From Aequorivita sp. (GTDB lineage: Bacteria > Bacteroidota > Bacteroidia > Flavobacteriales > Flavobacteriaceae): a stretch of 64,000 bases of DNA. The notes under the pieces are model-generated. The model was not told the DNA's origin, did not search any database, and saw only the letters and a program-made list of their open reading frames with translations. Shown here in pieces: positions 8,475 to 17,205 of this stretch (the first letter of the stretch is position 1; each line of letters begins with the position of its first letter). The translations under genes and the position numbers were made by a program. The stretch is taken from NCBI GenBank assembly GCA_030690315.1, contig JAUYGY010000040.1, positions 1-64,000 of the forward strand. The letters are read 5' to 3'.

Positions 8475-9787
8475 TGGCAAACGAAATAAAAGACCAAAGG
8501 GATATTCTGGCAAAGCTAAGTATAGCGGCCCTAAACCCGATGCAGGAAGAAGCCATTGCAGTAATTGAAAAAACGGCAAACACTATCCTATTATCTCCAA
8601 CGGGCACAGGGAAGACCTTGGCGTTTTTATTGCCCATTATTAAAAGTTTAGACGCTGATAATCCGGAAGTTCAGGCTCTGATAGTGGTCCCCACCCGTGA
8701 ACTTGCCATTCAGATTGAACAAGTTGTTCGCAATATGGGTTCCGGGTTTAAGGTGAATGCGGTTTATGGCGGTCGGGCCAAAAGCAAGGACAAGATAGAA
8801 CTGAAACATATACCCGCTATTTTGGTCGGGACTCCGGGAAGGATTTTGGATCACTTTGACGATGACCGATTTTCAAAAACCAGTATAAATACCTTAGTGC
8901 TTGATGAATATGACAAATCGTTAGAGATAGGTTTTGAAAGCGAAATGAGCGAGATACTAAATTCATTGCCTGCTGTAAGTAAGCGTATATTAACATCTGC
9001 GACACAGGGAGTTGGAATTCCAAAGTTTGTGAAATTGGATGCCCCAACAGTATTGGATTATTTATCGGAAACGATAGATCCAAAACTGGCCATCAAAACA
9101 ATAATTTCACCCGATAAAGACAAATTGGGAACCTTGTTGCAACTTCTGCGGTACTTGGGAAACCAGCCCGGAATTATCTTTTGCAACTTTAGGGACAGTA
9201 TTGAAATGGTCAGCGATTTTCTAAATGATAACAAGATAAGCCACACCTGCTTTTCCGGAGGAATGGAGCAAAAGGATAGGGAGCGGGCGCTTATAAAGTT
9301 CAGAAATGGCACTAGCCAGGTGTTGGTTGCCACAGATCTTGCCGCCCGAGGCATTGATATTCCGGAATTAAAATACATAATCCATTACGAACTGCCACAT
9401 TCTTCAGTTGAGTTTACCCACAGAAACGGCAGAACGGCAAGGGTGAACGAAAAAGGTACGGCCTATGTATTGAAATGGAAAAACCAGCTTTTGCCGGAGT
9501 TTATAGAGAAAACAGAGCCGATGGAAATTCCACAGGCGGTAAAAGAAGTATCCGAATTATGGGAAACGCTATTTATTTCTGGCGGAAGAAAAGATAAAAT
9601 CTCAAAAGGCGATATTGCTGGCCTTTTTATAAAACAGGGAAATATTACGCAGGAACAACTTGGCGCAATAGAGTTGAAACAAGATTGTGCCTTTGTTGCT
9701 GTGCCTTTGGCGCTTGCAGGCGGCTTGGTGAGTAAACTGAACAACAGTCGGCTTAAAAAGAAGAAAGTGCGGATTTATATTCTTTAG
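8474..9787 (+). CDS. DEAD/DEAH-box helicase (DEYD variant of motif II)
   Basis: SPTGTGKT, PTREL, GTPGR, LDEYD, HRNGRTAR; 1-nt overlap (TAATG) with upstream helicase. Confidence 0.92.
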   Translation: MANEIKDQRDILAKLSIAALNPMQEEAIAVIEKTANTILLSPTGTGKTLAFLLPIIKSLDADNPEVQALIVVPTRELAIQIEQVVRNMGSGFKVNAVYGGRAKSKDKIELKHIPAILVGTPGRILDHFDDDRFSKTSINTLVLDEYDKSLEIGFESEMSEILNSLPAVSKRILTSATQGVGIPKFVKLDAPTVLDYLSETIDPKLAIKTIISPDKDKLGTLLQLLRYLGNQPGIIFCNFRDSIEMVSDFLNDNKISHTCFSGGMEQKDRERALIKFRNGTSQVLVATDLAARGIDIPELKYIIHYELPHSSVEFTHRNGRTARVNEKGTAYVLKWKNQLLPEFIEKTEPMEIPQAVKEVSELWETLFISGGRKDKISKGDIAGLFIKQGNITQEQLGAIELKQDCAFVAVPLALAGGLVSKLNNSRLKKKKVRIYIL

Positions 9788-9834
9788 TTAGAAATAGTAT
9801 TGTCTGGGAAAAGAGATAAGAACGCTGCGTTGGA

Positions 9835-9903
9835 AGAGCAAAGAACAAAGAGCAAAGAACAAAGAACAAAGAACAAAGAGCAAAGAGCAAAGAGCAAAGA
9901 CTA
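9835..9903. repeat. Heptad array AAAGAAC/AAAGAGC
   Basis: About 9 period-7 units. Confidence 0.94.
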
Positions 9904-9975
9904 AATTGTAGTCATTGAAAACCATCTATAAAAAATATTAGGTTGAAATATGAATTTTCGGTTTTGTTTTTAAAT

Positions 9976-10191
9976 CATTGTTGTCCGATTAAAAATAATA
10001 TAATGTCCTATCAAGAATATTGATTCATTGCCTTTCATTGATTTCTAGTATTTTGCATTAGTTGAAGTTATGCCGTTAGGCATAAAATATTGGTAAAAAG
10101 AAAAATACCCCCCGAAATTACCCGTCCCGAAGGGACGGCATATAATACAACGCTTATTGTGATTCTGTTGCAATTATATCGGACAACAATG
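9976..10191. mobile_element. 216-bp MITE-like element with 14-bp perfect terminal inverted repeats and 9-bp target-site duplication
   Basis: CATTGTTGTCCGAT at 9976-9989, ATCGGACAACAATG at 10178-10191; TTTTTAAAT at 9967-9975 and 10192-10200; internal hairpin GTCCCGAAGGGAC. Confidence 0.85.
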
Positions 10192-10374
10192 TTTTTAAAT
10201 AAAATGAAAAGGAAGGTTCTTAATAAAAAAAATAGCAGAAAGCCTTTATTGATTTGACTTTAATGGATTCATTTAAATTTTAGTCGGACAATAATGAGTA
10301 AGAAATAGTAACCCGCAATTTTCATGCACACTGGGATAACGTGAGAATTTCCACGAATACCATTGTTAATTGGT

Positions 10375-10506
10375 TTATTCCTCTTCGAGGTCTTCATTAA
10401 TTTTCCCCGCTCTTTTATCCTTTCGGTATTCTCTTTCCTGTTCCGCATTGCTTTTTTTTGGATCAACTGGGCTTTGTTCGGGTCTATTATTATCTTTCTT
10501 TGCCAT
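10375..10506 (-). CDS. Small highly charged protein, 43 aa (MAKKDNNRPEQSPVDPKKSNAEQEREYRKDKRAGKINEDLEEE)
   Basis: Manual translation, intact ATG-TAA frame below the ORF-track length cut-off; non-repetitive composition. Confidence 0.5.
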   Translation of the reverse strand: MAKKDNNRPEQSPVDPKKSNAEQEREYRKDKRAGKINEDLEEE

Positions 10507-10531
10507 AGGTACTTAATTTTAAACTAAAAAT

Positions 10532-10684
10532 AACCCCGTTGTGCATTTTGAGCATTTCATCGATTTTTACCCTAACCCTAAAGGGAATATCGATGAAATT
10601 TCAATTTCTTCCTTTAGGATAAGAGGTAAAAACTTGAAATTTTTACTAAAATTAATAATTATCCATCAAAATGCACAACGGGTT
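10532..10684. repeat. About 153-bp palindromic intergenic repeat element, copy A
   Basis: Ends AACCCCGTTGTGCATTTTGA / TCAAAATGCACAACGGGTT; two internal hairpins; inverted copy at 24883-25036. Confidence 0.88.
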
Positions 10685-10900
10685 AAAATTAGGCTATTTT
10701 AAAGGTATGTGAATTGGGTTTACCAAAAGTTTAATAAACTCTTTTCGGCCAATAAGGAAATTAAAATTTAAAACTCACTTAAGTAGAGAAGCCTTATTCC
10801 AAATAGTATTGAATTCTTCCCAATGACGCTTTTGGTTTAACAAATTCATCATAAATATTTATTAGTTTTGCTCACTTGCAAAAAGCACGGCTTTAAAACT

Positions 10901-12346
10901 ATGAATCCCCTTAAAATAAGTCTCTATATTGTTGTTGCACTATTGGCTTTATTGGGCTTGACACTTCTTAGTGGCACCAATAAATTGGGTGATGGAAAGG
11001 AGCAGGATGGTTTTTCGGTTTATAATTCGGTAATTAAGTATCCCACGGTTGAAACCTTTTTTAAGGACGTATCCATTTCCAAAGAACAAAAGAAAGCATT
11101 TAAGGGTATTGTAGAGAATATTGGTTCAGTGGTGGAAGATGAAAAAAAAATACCCGATTTCACCAAAATAGACAGTACAAAAATAGAGCGTCTTCATTAC
11201 CCCGGACCAGCGGGGGAATTTATACAAAAGCTCCGTACCCAATTACAGGCTCCAAATTGCAGAATCATTCATTATGGCGATTCACAATTGGAAGGGGATA
11301 GAATTTCGGCATATTTAAGAAATAGATTGCAAACATTGTACGGTGGCAGTGGGCCTGGCTTTATTCCCATAAAACAGGAATACCACCAAGTGAGTGCTGT
11401 GGTTACACCTTCTGAAAATTGGTTGCGCTATGCCTCTTTTGACCCAAGCAAACCGCGTTTTGCGAATAAGAATTATGGGGCATATCTTTCGGTGTCGCGC
11501 TTCACCCCGGTTTATGATGCTGTGGCAGATAGTGTGGCAAGCCCAGAACTTGTGCCGGTAAAAGCCACAATAAATATCAGTCCGTCGTCAAAACAATATG
11601 CAAAATTAAAAACATATACTTCCATTGGGTTACATTACGGCAATACCACGGTGCCCGTGAGTATCAAGGTTTACAATGATGGGGCGCTGTTAAAGGAAGA
11701 AATGTTAGTGAGTGATGGCAACTATCACTGTTATAAAATAAACGTCCCTACAACGCCAGCAAACCTACAAATAGAAATGGAAGCCACCGAAAGCCCTGAT
11801 TTTTATGGGCTAACGTTGGATGGGAGCGAGAGCATCCTTTTGGACAATGTGGCGATGCGGGGAAGCTCGGGCACGGTGTTCGCCAATCTTAATAGCGAGA
11901 GCTTTGGCGGCATGTACCAACAATTGCAACCCAAGATTCTTATTTTTCAATTCGGTGGAAATACCGTTCCTTATCTAAAAGATTCGCTGGAGGTTAAAAA
12001 TTATACCGGGTATTTGAAAAATCAAATAAACTGGGTTCGGCGAAAAGCTCCGGATGCTAGTATTATTTTTGTAGGGCCAAGCGATATGGCAACTACTATT
12101 AACGGGGAAATAAAAAGCTATGCTTTGCTGCCCTATCTTGATGCCCAGTTGAAAGAGAGTTGCCTAAGTAATAATATTGCGTATTGGAGCATGTTTAAAG
12201 CAATGGGTGGCGAAAATTCCATGCCATATTGGGTTGACCAAAAATTGGCGGGGAGCGATTACACACACTTTACGGCTCCAGGCACGAAAATTATTTCTGA
12301 ACTTTTTTTTACCGCCTTACACATAGATTTAAAAAGCATTAAATGA
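10901..12346 (+). CDS. SGNH/GDSL-type hydrolase, membrane anchored (ORF-track start 10868 uses TTG; ATG at 10901 preferred)
   Basis: N-terminal TM; IIHYGDSQLEGDRIS; GGNTVPY; DYTHFTAPG. Confidence 0.75.
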   Translation: MNPLKISLYIVVALLALLGLTLLSGTNKLGDGKEQDGFSVYNSVIKYPTVETFFKDVSISKEQKKAFKGIVENIGSVVEDEKKIPDFTKIDSTKIERLHYPGPAGEFIQKLRTQLQAPNCRIIHYGDSQLEGDRISAYLRNRLQTLYGGSGPGFIPIKQEYHQVSAVVTPSENWLRYASFDPSKPRFANKNYGAYLSVSRFTPVYDAVADSVASPELVPVKATINISPSSKQYAKLKTYTSIGLHYGNTTVPVSIKVYNDGALLKEEMLVSDGNYHCYKINVPTTPANLQIEMEATESPDFYGLTLDGSESILLDNVAMRGSSGTVFANLNSESFGGMYQQLQPKILIFQFGGNTVPYLKDSLEVKNYTGYLKNQINWVRRKAPDASIIFVGPSDMATTINGEIKSYALLPYLDAQLKESCLSNNIAYWSMFKAMGGENSMPYWVDQKLAGSDYTHFTAPGTKIISELFFTALHIDLKSIK

Positions 12347-13638
12347 AGAAGATTCTATTTGTAATTTCTGTGTTTTTATACTTTGGAGGTCATTCACAGG
12401 AATATTTACTGGACAGCGTGATGCCACAGTTTGAAGAACTAATCCACACGGAGGCCAATGTGCTTATTGGTGCGGAAACTTCCCCCAACTTTAATCATTT
12501 TTTTAGCCAATTGGACAGTGTTTATGAAGGCAAGAAGGAGAATCTTCACATATTCCACATTGGCGGGTCGCACATTCAGGCAGATATTTATTCGAACAAA
12601 CTGCGCACTTATTTTCAAAATATGAATTCGGTCTCGCAAGGGCAACGGGGGTTTGTGTTTCCCTTTCAGCTGGCGCATACAAACAATCCTTCCAATTATA
12701 GAGTTGAAGCCAATAAGGCAAAATGGGAGGGTTATAGAAATTCGATAATGAAGGACAGCATAGCTTGGGGCTTGGCGGGTGTTTCTGCCGCTTTTAGGGA
12801 TTGCTCTGATACTATTTCGATTAAAGCGAATTACAAAACCCACACGAAAAAACCCTACACCTTTCATAAGCTACGGGTTTTTTACAATACTTGGAAAGAC
12901 GATTACAACCTAAATATTTTAGATAGCACTTTAGTTACTTTCGATACCATCAATTATCAAAAAATGTATCGTGAATATCGGTTTGCGAGAAATGTGAAAG
13001 ATGTTGAAATAGGAATTCACATAAAAGACACCGCCACAGAGAATCCTGAATTTTTGATGATGGGCATGGAATTTATGAACGATAATCCTGGGATTGAATA
13101 TACCAGTATCGGCGTGAATGGCGCGAGTTTCGGTTCGTATAACAGAAGTGCTTATTTTGAAAACCAATTGGGTTTATACAAGCCCGATCTTTTTATAATT
13201 TCAATCGGCACCAATGATGCCTATATGCCGAAAGCCGATTTTAAGGCAGAAGAATTTAGGGCGAATTATGAAGCCTTCATACAAATGATACAACGCATAA
13301 ATCCAAATTGCGCCATTTTATTGACGGTGCCCAACGATAGTTATTACCGCAGAAAATACGCCAACCCAAATACAGCAATTCAACAACAGATAATCTTGGA
13401 ACTCACCGAAAAATACAACATGGCGTGCTGGGATTTTTATAGCATTATGGGCGGCTTGAAATCTTCCAACAAATGGTACAAAAATAAACTGATGCCGCGC
13501 GATCGCATCCATTTTAATTATTTGGGTTATAATATAAAAGCAGATTTATTGTTGAAAGCCTTGGTTGATGCTTGGGCAAAAAGCACAGGCCGTAATACCG
13601 AAACCTTGTTGGACCATTTTAAAACATTGAATAAGTAG
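12343..13638 (+). CDS. SGNH/GDSL-like secreted hydrolase
   Basis: Signal peptide, FHIGGSHIQAD, ISIGTNDAY, DRIHFNYLGY; ATGA overlap with previous gene. Confidence 0.78.
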   Translation: MKKILFVISVFLYFGGHSQEYLLDSVMPQFEELIHTEANVLIGAETSPNFNHFFSQLDSVYEGKKENLHIFHIGGSHIQADIYSNKLRTYFQNMNSVSQGQRGFVFPFQLAHTNNPSNYRVEANKAKWEGYRNSIMKDSIAWGLAGVSAAFRDCSDTISIKANYKTHTKKPYTFHKLRVFYNTWKDDYNLNILDSTLVTFDTINYQKMYREYRFARNVKDVEIGIHIKDTATENPEFLMMGMEFMNDNPGIEYTSIGVNGASFGSYNRSAYFENQLGLYKPDLFIISIGTNDAYMPKADFKAEEFRANYEAFIQMIQRINPNCAILLTVPNDSYYRRKYANPNTAIQQQIILELTEKYNMACWDFYSIMGGLKSSNKWYKNKLMPRDRIHFNYLGYNIKADLLLKALVDAWAKSTGRNTETLLDHFKTLNK

Positions 13639-13640
13639 CA

Positions 13641-15299
13641 ATGAATAGGTTGGCCGATATTTTTAGGTTCACGGAAAACTATCCACTCATTTTCACACAG
13701 GCCAACTTTTGGATATTCTTTGCTGTAGTGTATTTTATATTTGCGCTGCTATACAAAAAAATCCCGCTTCGGAATTCCTATCTCTTTTTGGTTTCCCTTT
13801 TCTTTTACTACAAAACAAGCGGACTGTTTGTAGGGATACTCATTTTTAGTACGCTGTTGGATTATTTTATTGGGAAAGGGATTTTCAAAAGCAATACACA
13901 AGGCAGACGACTGTTTTTGGTAACAACCAGCGTGGTTGTGAACCTTTCAGTGTTGTGCTATTTTAAGTACGCATACTTCTTTACGGACTCTTTCAATGCC
14001 CTGTTCCACACACAATATGAAGTGATGAATTGGCTGGGCTATTGGGGCAACAGTTTTAGCCAGCAGAATTATTTTACCTTGGACAAGATTATACTTCCCG
14101 TGGGAATTTCGTTTTATACCTTCCAAACTATTAGTTATAGCGTAGATGTTTATCGCAAAAAAATAAAACCCCTGGATTCCATTTTGGACTTTGGGTTTTA
14201 TGTTAGTTTCTTTCCACAGTTGGTGGCGGGACCTATTGTGCGTGCGGAAAGTTTTGTACCACAGATTTCGCAGCCTACAATTATCACCAAAGCCGATTTC
14301 AACGCAGGGACTTTTCTGATTTTAAAAGGCCTCATCAAAAAAATGATCTTTGCAGATTTTATTGCGATGCACTTTCTTGACAGGGTTTTTGACGCTCCCG
14401 AAATGTTTTCGGGCTTTGCGAACGTAATGGCGATGATTGGGTATTCGCTTCAAATTTATGGTGACTTTTCCGGTTATACCGATATAGCGATTGGCCTTGC
14501 GTTGCTGATGGGCTTTAAGTTGCCAGTTAACTTTAATGCGCCCTATAAAGCCACCAATGCTGGGGATTATTGGAAACGTTGGCATATTTCCCTTTCCACA
14601 TGGCTTCGCGATTATTTATACATCCCATTAGGCGGAAACCGCCGTGGAAGTATTGCTTCCTATATTATTCTTGCAAGTATGCTTGGGGGAGTTGTTTTGG
14701 CCTTTCGGGATTGGTATGTGTTTGCCGTAGTTGCTTCAATCGTTTTGGGTATTGTTATACTTGCCTTCTTTTCAACAACCGTAAAAAGAAGCGTAAACAC
14801 CAATATAAACTTAATGCTCACAATGCTTATTGGTGGCCTATGGCACGGCGCTTCGTGGAAATTCGTGATTTGGGGTGGCCTTAATGGTTTGGGAATAGTG
14901 GTGTATAAATTTTGGCGTCAGATAAGTCCCTACGAAAACAAAACCGGCTGGCTTGCACACGCTTGGAAAATTGCCATAACCTTTGCATTTATAACCTTTA
15001 CGAGGATTTATTTTAGGGGTGAAAGTATGGAACACATTGAAAAATGGTATTTGCAAGTAGCCTATAATATGGATTGGAAGCATGCTTGGGATATTTTGGT
15101 GCACTACCATTTAGTGTTTTGGGTGATGCTGATAGGTTTTATAACCCATTGGCTTCCCGAAAGTTCAAAAGCCTATATTGAAAAAGGATATTCCCAAAGC
15201 CCGATTCCTATAAAAATTGCGATCACTATGGGGGTGGGAGTATTGTGTTATCAGGCTTTTTCAGCAGACTTTCAGCCGTTTATTTACTTTCAGTTTTAG
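13641..15299 (+). CDS. MBOAT family O-acyltransferase (AlgI/DltB-like)
   Basis: Multi-TM; DYFIGKG, FYTFQTISY, FPQLVAGPI, GGLWHGASWKFVIWGGLNG. Confidence 0.92.
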   Translation: MNRLADIFRFTENYPLIFTQANFWIFFAVVYFIFALLYKKIPLRNSYLFLVSLFFYYKTSGLFVGILIFSTLLDYFIGKGIFKSNTQGRRLFLVTTSVVVNLSVLCYFKYAYFFTDSFNALFHTQYEVMNWLGYWGNSFSQQNYFTLDKIILPVGISFYTFQTISYSVDVYRKKIKPLDSILDFGFYVSFFPQLVAGPIVRAESFVPQISQPTIITKADFNAGTFLILKGLIKKMIFADFIAMHFLDRVFDAPEMFSGFANVMAMIGYSLQIYGDFSGYTDIAIGLALLMGFKLPVNFNAPYKATNAGDYWKRWHISLSTWLRDYLYIPLGGNRRGSIASYIILASMLGGVVLAFRDWYVFAVVASIVLGIVILAFFSTTVKRSVNTNINLMLTMLIGGLWHGASWKFVIWGGLNGLGIVVYKFWRQISPYENKTGWLAHAWKIAITFAFITFTRIYFRGESMEHIEKWYLQVAYNMDWKHAWDILVHYHLVFWVMLIGFITHWLPESSKAYIEKGYSQSPIPIKIAITMGVGVLCYQAFSADFQPFIYFQF

Positions 15300-15419
15300 G
15301 TTTTTTCTTTTACTATCTCTTTTGGGTTTGTTTAAAAATGCTTTTCATTGAATTTTAATCGTTAAAGTTTTAATTGGCAAAATATTAAACAGTACTTTCG
15401 CGCCTCCAAAAAATTTTAA

Positions 15420-15869
15420 ATGAAACGCATCAACGAATACAAAAAACTCTTTGGGGTTGAAAAGGAAATAGAGCTTAAAACCTTAAAGACCAGTTACCGA
15501 AATTTGGTAAAAGAGTGGCATCCGGATAAATTTCAAAACGGCGATCCCCTTCAACAAGAAGCAGAAGTTAACAGCCGAAAGATAATAGATGGTTACCATT
15601 TTTTGGTAAGCATTGCGCCTGAAACAAAGGCCGCAAATCTTGAAGAATACACAGAAACCATAACCAACTCTGGAATAGCCGATTTTCAGCACAAAGGAAT
15701 GCTTTTGGAAATTACCTTTCTGGATGGTAATACCTATGAATATTTTGGGGTAACCAGACCGATTTACATAAAAATGGCAAACAGTGATAAATTGAACCGT
15801 TTTGCAAAGCGCACTATTTATCCCAATTACCTTTATAGAAAATCAAAACGTACATTGGAACCTGCATAA
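15420..15869 (+). CDS. J-domain protein with C-terminal KTSC-like domain
   Basis: KTSYRNLVKEWHPDKF (HPD motif); C-terminal LLEITFLDGNTYEYFGV. Confidence 0.75.
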   Translation: MKRINEYKKLFGVEKEIELKTLKTSYRNLVKEWHPDKFQNGDPLQQEAEVNSRKIIDGYHFLVSIAPETKAANLEEYTETITNSGIADFQHKGMLLEITFLDGNTYEYFGVTRPIYIKMANSDKLNRFAKRTIYPNYLYRKSKRTLEPA

Positions 15870-15942
15870 ACGATTAATAAGTGTTTAAATTAAAAAATAC
15901 AAACTTTTCACAATAGATAATTCAACCTCAAAAAAATTATCA

Positions 15943-15950
15943 TAGCTTTG
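15943..15950 (+). promoter_or_regulatory. Bacteroidetes-type -7 element TAGCTTTG
   Basis: TAnnTTTG match 12 bp upstream of a short ORF. Confidence 0.4.
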
Positions 15951-15961
15951 CGCCTATAATT

Positions 15962-16021
15962 ATGAAACAATTTCGCTCAAATACTATTTGTAAGATGCAC
16001 GGAGAAACTTCCGGGGTATAG
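15962..16021 (+). CDS. Short ORF, 19 aa (MKQFRSNTICKMHGETSGV), possible leader or small peptide
   Basis: Promoter-like motif just upstream and strong terminator just downstream. Confidence 0.35.
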   Translation: MKQFRSNTICKMHGETSGV

Positions 16022-16045
16022 GGCGATTGTATATAACAATATAAA

Positions 16046-16081
16046 AAAGCGTTCCTCCCCAAAGAGGAACGCTTTTTTTAT
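16046..16081 (+). terminator. Intrinsic terminator after the first short ORF
   Basis: AAAAAGCGTTCCTC-CCCAAA-GAGGAACGCTTTTTTT. Confidence 0.93.
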
Positions 16082-16097
16082 TTAACAAGCCATTAAA

Positions 16098-16184
16098 ATG
16101 AAAAATAGATCACATTCAAAATTTAGCAACTGCCGTATGCCAAAGCGTATTCGCAAGCACATACCCATACCTCAAAGTGAATGA
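16098..16184 (+). CDS. Short basic ORF, 28 aa (MKNRSHSKFSNCRMPKRIRKHIPIPQSE), possible leader or small peptide
   Basis: Located between two intrinsic terminators. Confidence 0.3.
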   Translation: MKNRSHSKFSNCRMPKRIRKHIPIPQSE

Positions 16185-16207
16185 TAAAACCAAAATAACC
16201 GTTTTAA

Positions 16208-16247
16208 AGTCCCTTTGATAAATATAAAATCAAAGGGACTTTTTTTT
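16208..16247 (+). terminator. Intrinsic terminator immediately upstream of YitT-family CDS
   Basis: AAAGTCCCTTTGAT...ATCAAAGGGACTTTTTTTTT, 16 nt before ATG. Confidence 0.92.
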
Positions 16248-16263
16248 TATAACACAATCAAAA

Positions 16264-17115
16264 ATGAAAAGAATTTTCGCCATCAAATTAGAAAAGCAAA
16301 TCGTGCTAACCGAGCTAAAAAGCTATACCTACGTATTCATAGGTTCCTTGTTAATAGCTATTGCCTATGCCTTACTGATAATTCCACACCACATAGTGCC
16401 TGGCGGTATTTTGGGGTTGAGTATAGTAATTAAACAACTAACTGGTTTTTCAGTGGGTTGGATAGCGCTGTTGATAAACATTCCATTACTGCTTTGGGGA
16501 ACTAAGGTTTTGGGGGCCAAAACAGGGGTGAAGACTTTGTTCTCTATGGTTTTGGTTTCCTTTTATATTGATTTGATATCGTCTTTAACTGAAGGAAGGA
16601 TTATTGTTAATGATGTATTGATGTCAGCTGTTTTTGGTGGGGTTATTATAGGCGTGGCAGTGGCTATCGTTATGAATGCGGGGGCTACTACGGGAGGGAA
16701 TGATATACTTGTACGGATTCTTTCCACAAAAATAAGATTGCCCTACAACCAACTTATTTTGATTGTTGATGGAATCGTGATTCTTTTGGGAGTTCTGGTA
16801 TTCGCAGATTTCACTATGGCGGCATACAGTATTGTCGCGATTGTAGCGATTAGCAAAACGATTGAATACTTTATGAAGAAATCTGTCCAAAATAAAACCA
16901 TCTTGGTCTTTTCAACTAAAACCCTTTTGATACAGGAAGAGATTCTGCTGAACAAGAAAAGCACGGATGGAATCCTAAAGTTGATTCACCATGACAGCAA
17001 TGAAAAGATGATTTTGGTAACACGGAACACCAAAAAGGTGGAAATAGTAAAGAACATCATCCATAAAATTGATCCCAATGCAAATATTACCGTTTTGGAA
17101 TCCAATTGTTTTTAA
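16264..17115 (+). CDS. YitT family membrane protein (DUF161 plus DUF2179-like C-terminus)
   Basis: PGGILGLSIVIKQLTG, NAGATTGGNDI; C-terminal KIDPNANITVLESN. Confidence 0.88.
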   Translation: MKRIFAIKLEKQIVLTELKSYTYVFIGSLLIAIAYALLIIPHHIVPGGILGLSIVIKQLTGFSVGWIALLINIPLLLWGTKVLGAKTGVKTLFSMVLVSFYIDLISSLTEGRIIVNDVLMSAVFGGVIIGVAVAIVMNAGATTGGNDILVRILSTKIRLPYNQLILIVDGIVILLGVLVFADFTMAAYSIVAIVAISKTIEYFMKKSVQNKTILVFSTKTLLIQEEILLNKKSTDGILKLIHHDSNEKMILVTRNTKKVEIVKNIIHKIDPNANITVLESNCF

Positions 17116-17131
17116 CAGCTTAATTGCAAAT

Positions 17132-17168
17132 AAAAAAGCCACTTTCATTATAAAAGAAAGTGGCTTTT
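17132..17168. terminator. Bidirectional terminator between convergent genes
   Basis: AAAAAAGCCACTTTC...GAAAGTGGCTTTT. Confidence 0.9.
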
Positions 17169-17205
17169 GAAAATTCAGGTAATTAGTTGAACCGAAATAG
17201 TGTAT

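Larger units (their letters stand above)
9800..10300. mobile_element. Dispersed repeat element, copy 2, carrying a heptad array and an inserted MITE; flanked by 10-bp direct repeat AGAAATAGTA
   Basis: Same end segments as 2226-2454; AGAAATAGTA at 9790-9799 and 10301-10310. Confidence 0.65.

Noticed and set aside
10269-10466. ORF 10269..10466 on the minus strand
   Set aside because: Overlaps, in another frame, the better 43-aa ORF at 10375-10506 and runs into the end of the repeat element.
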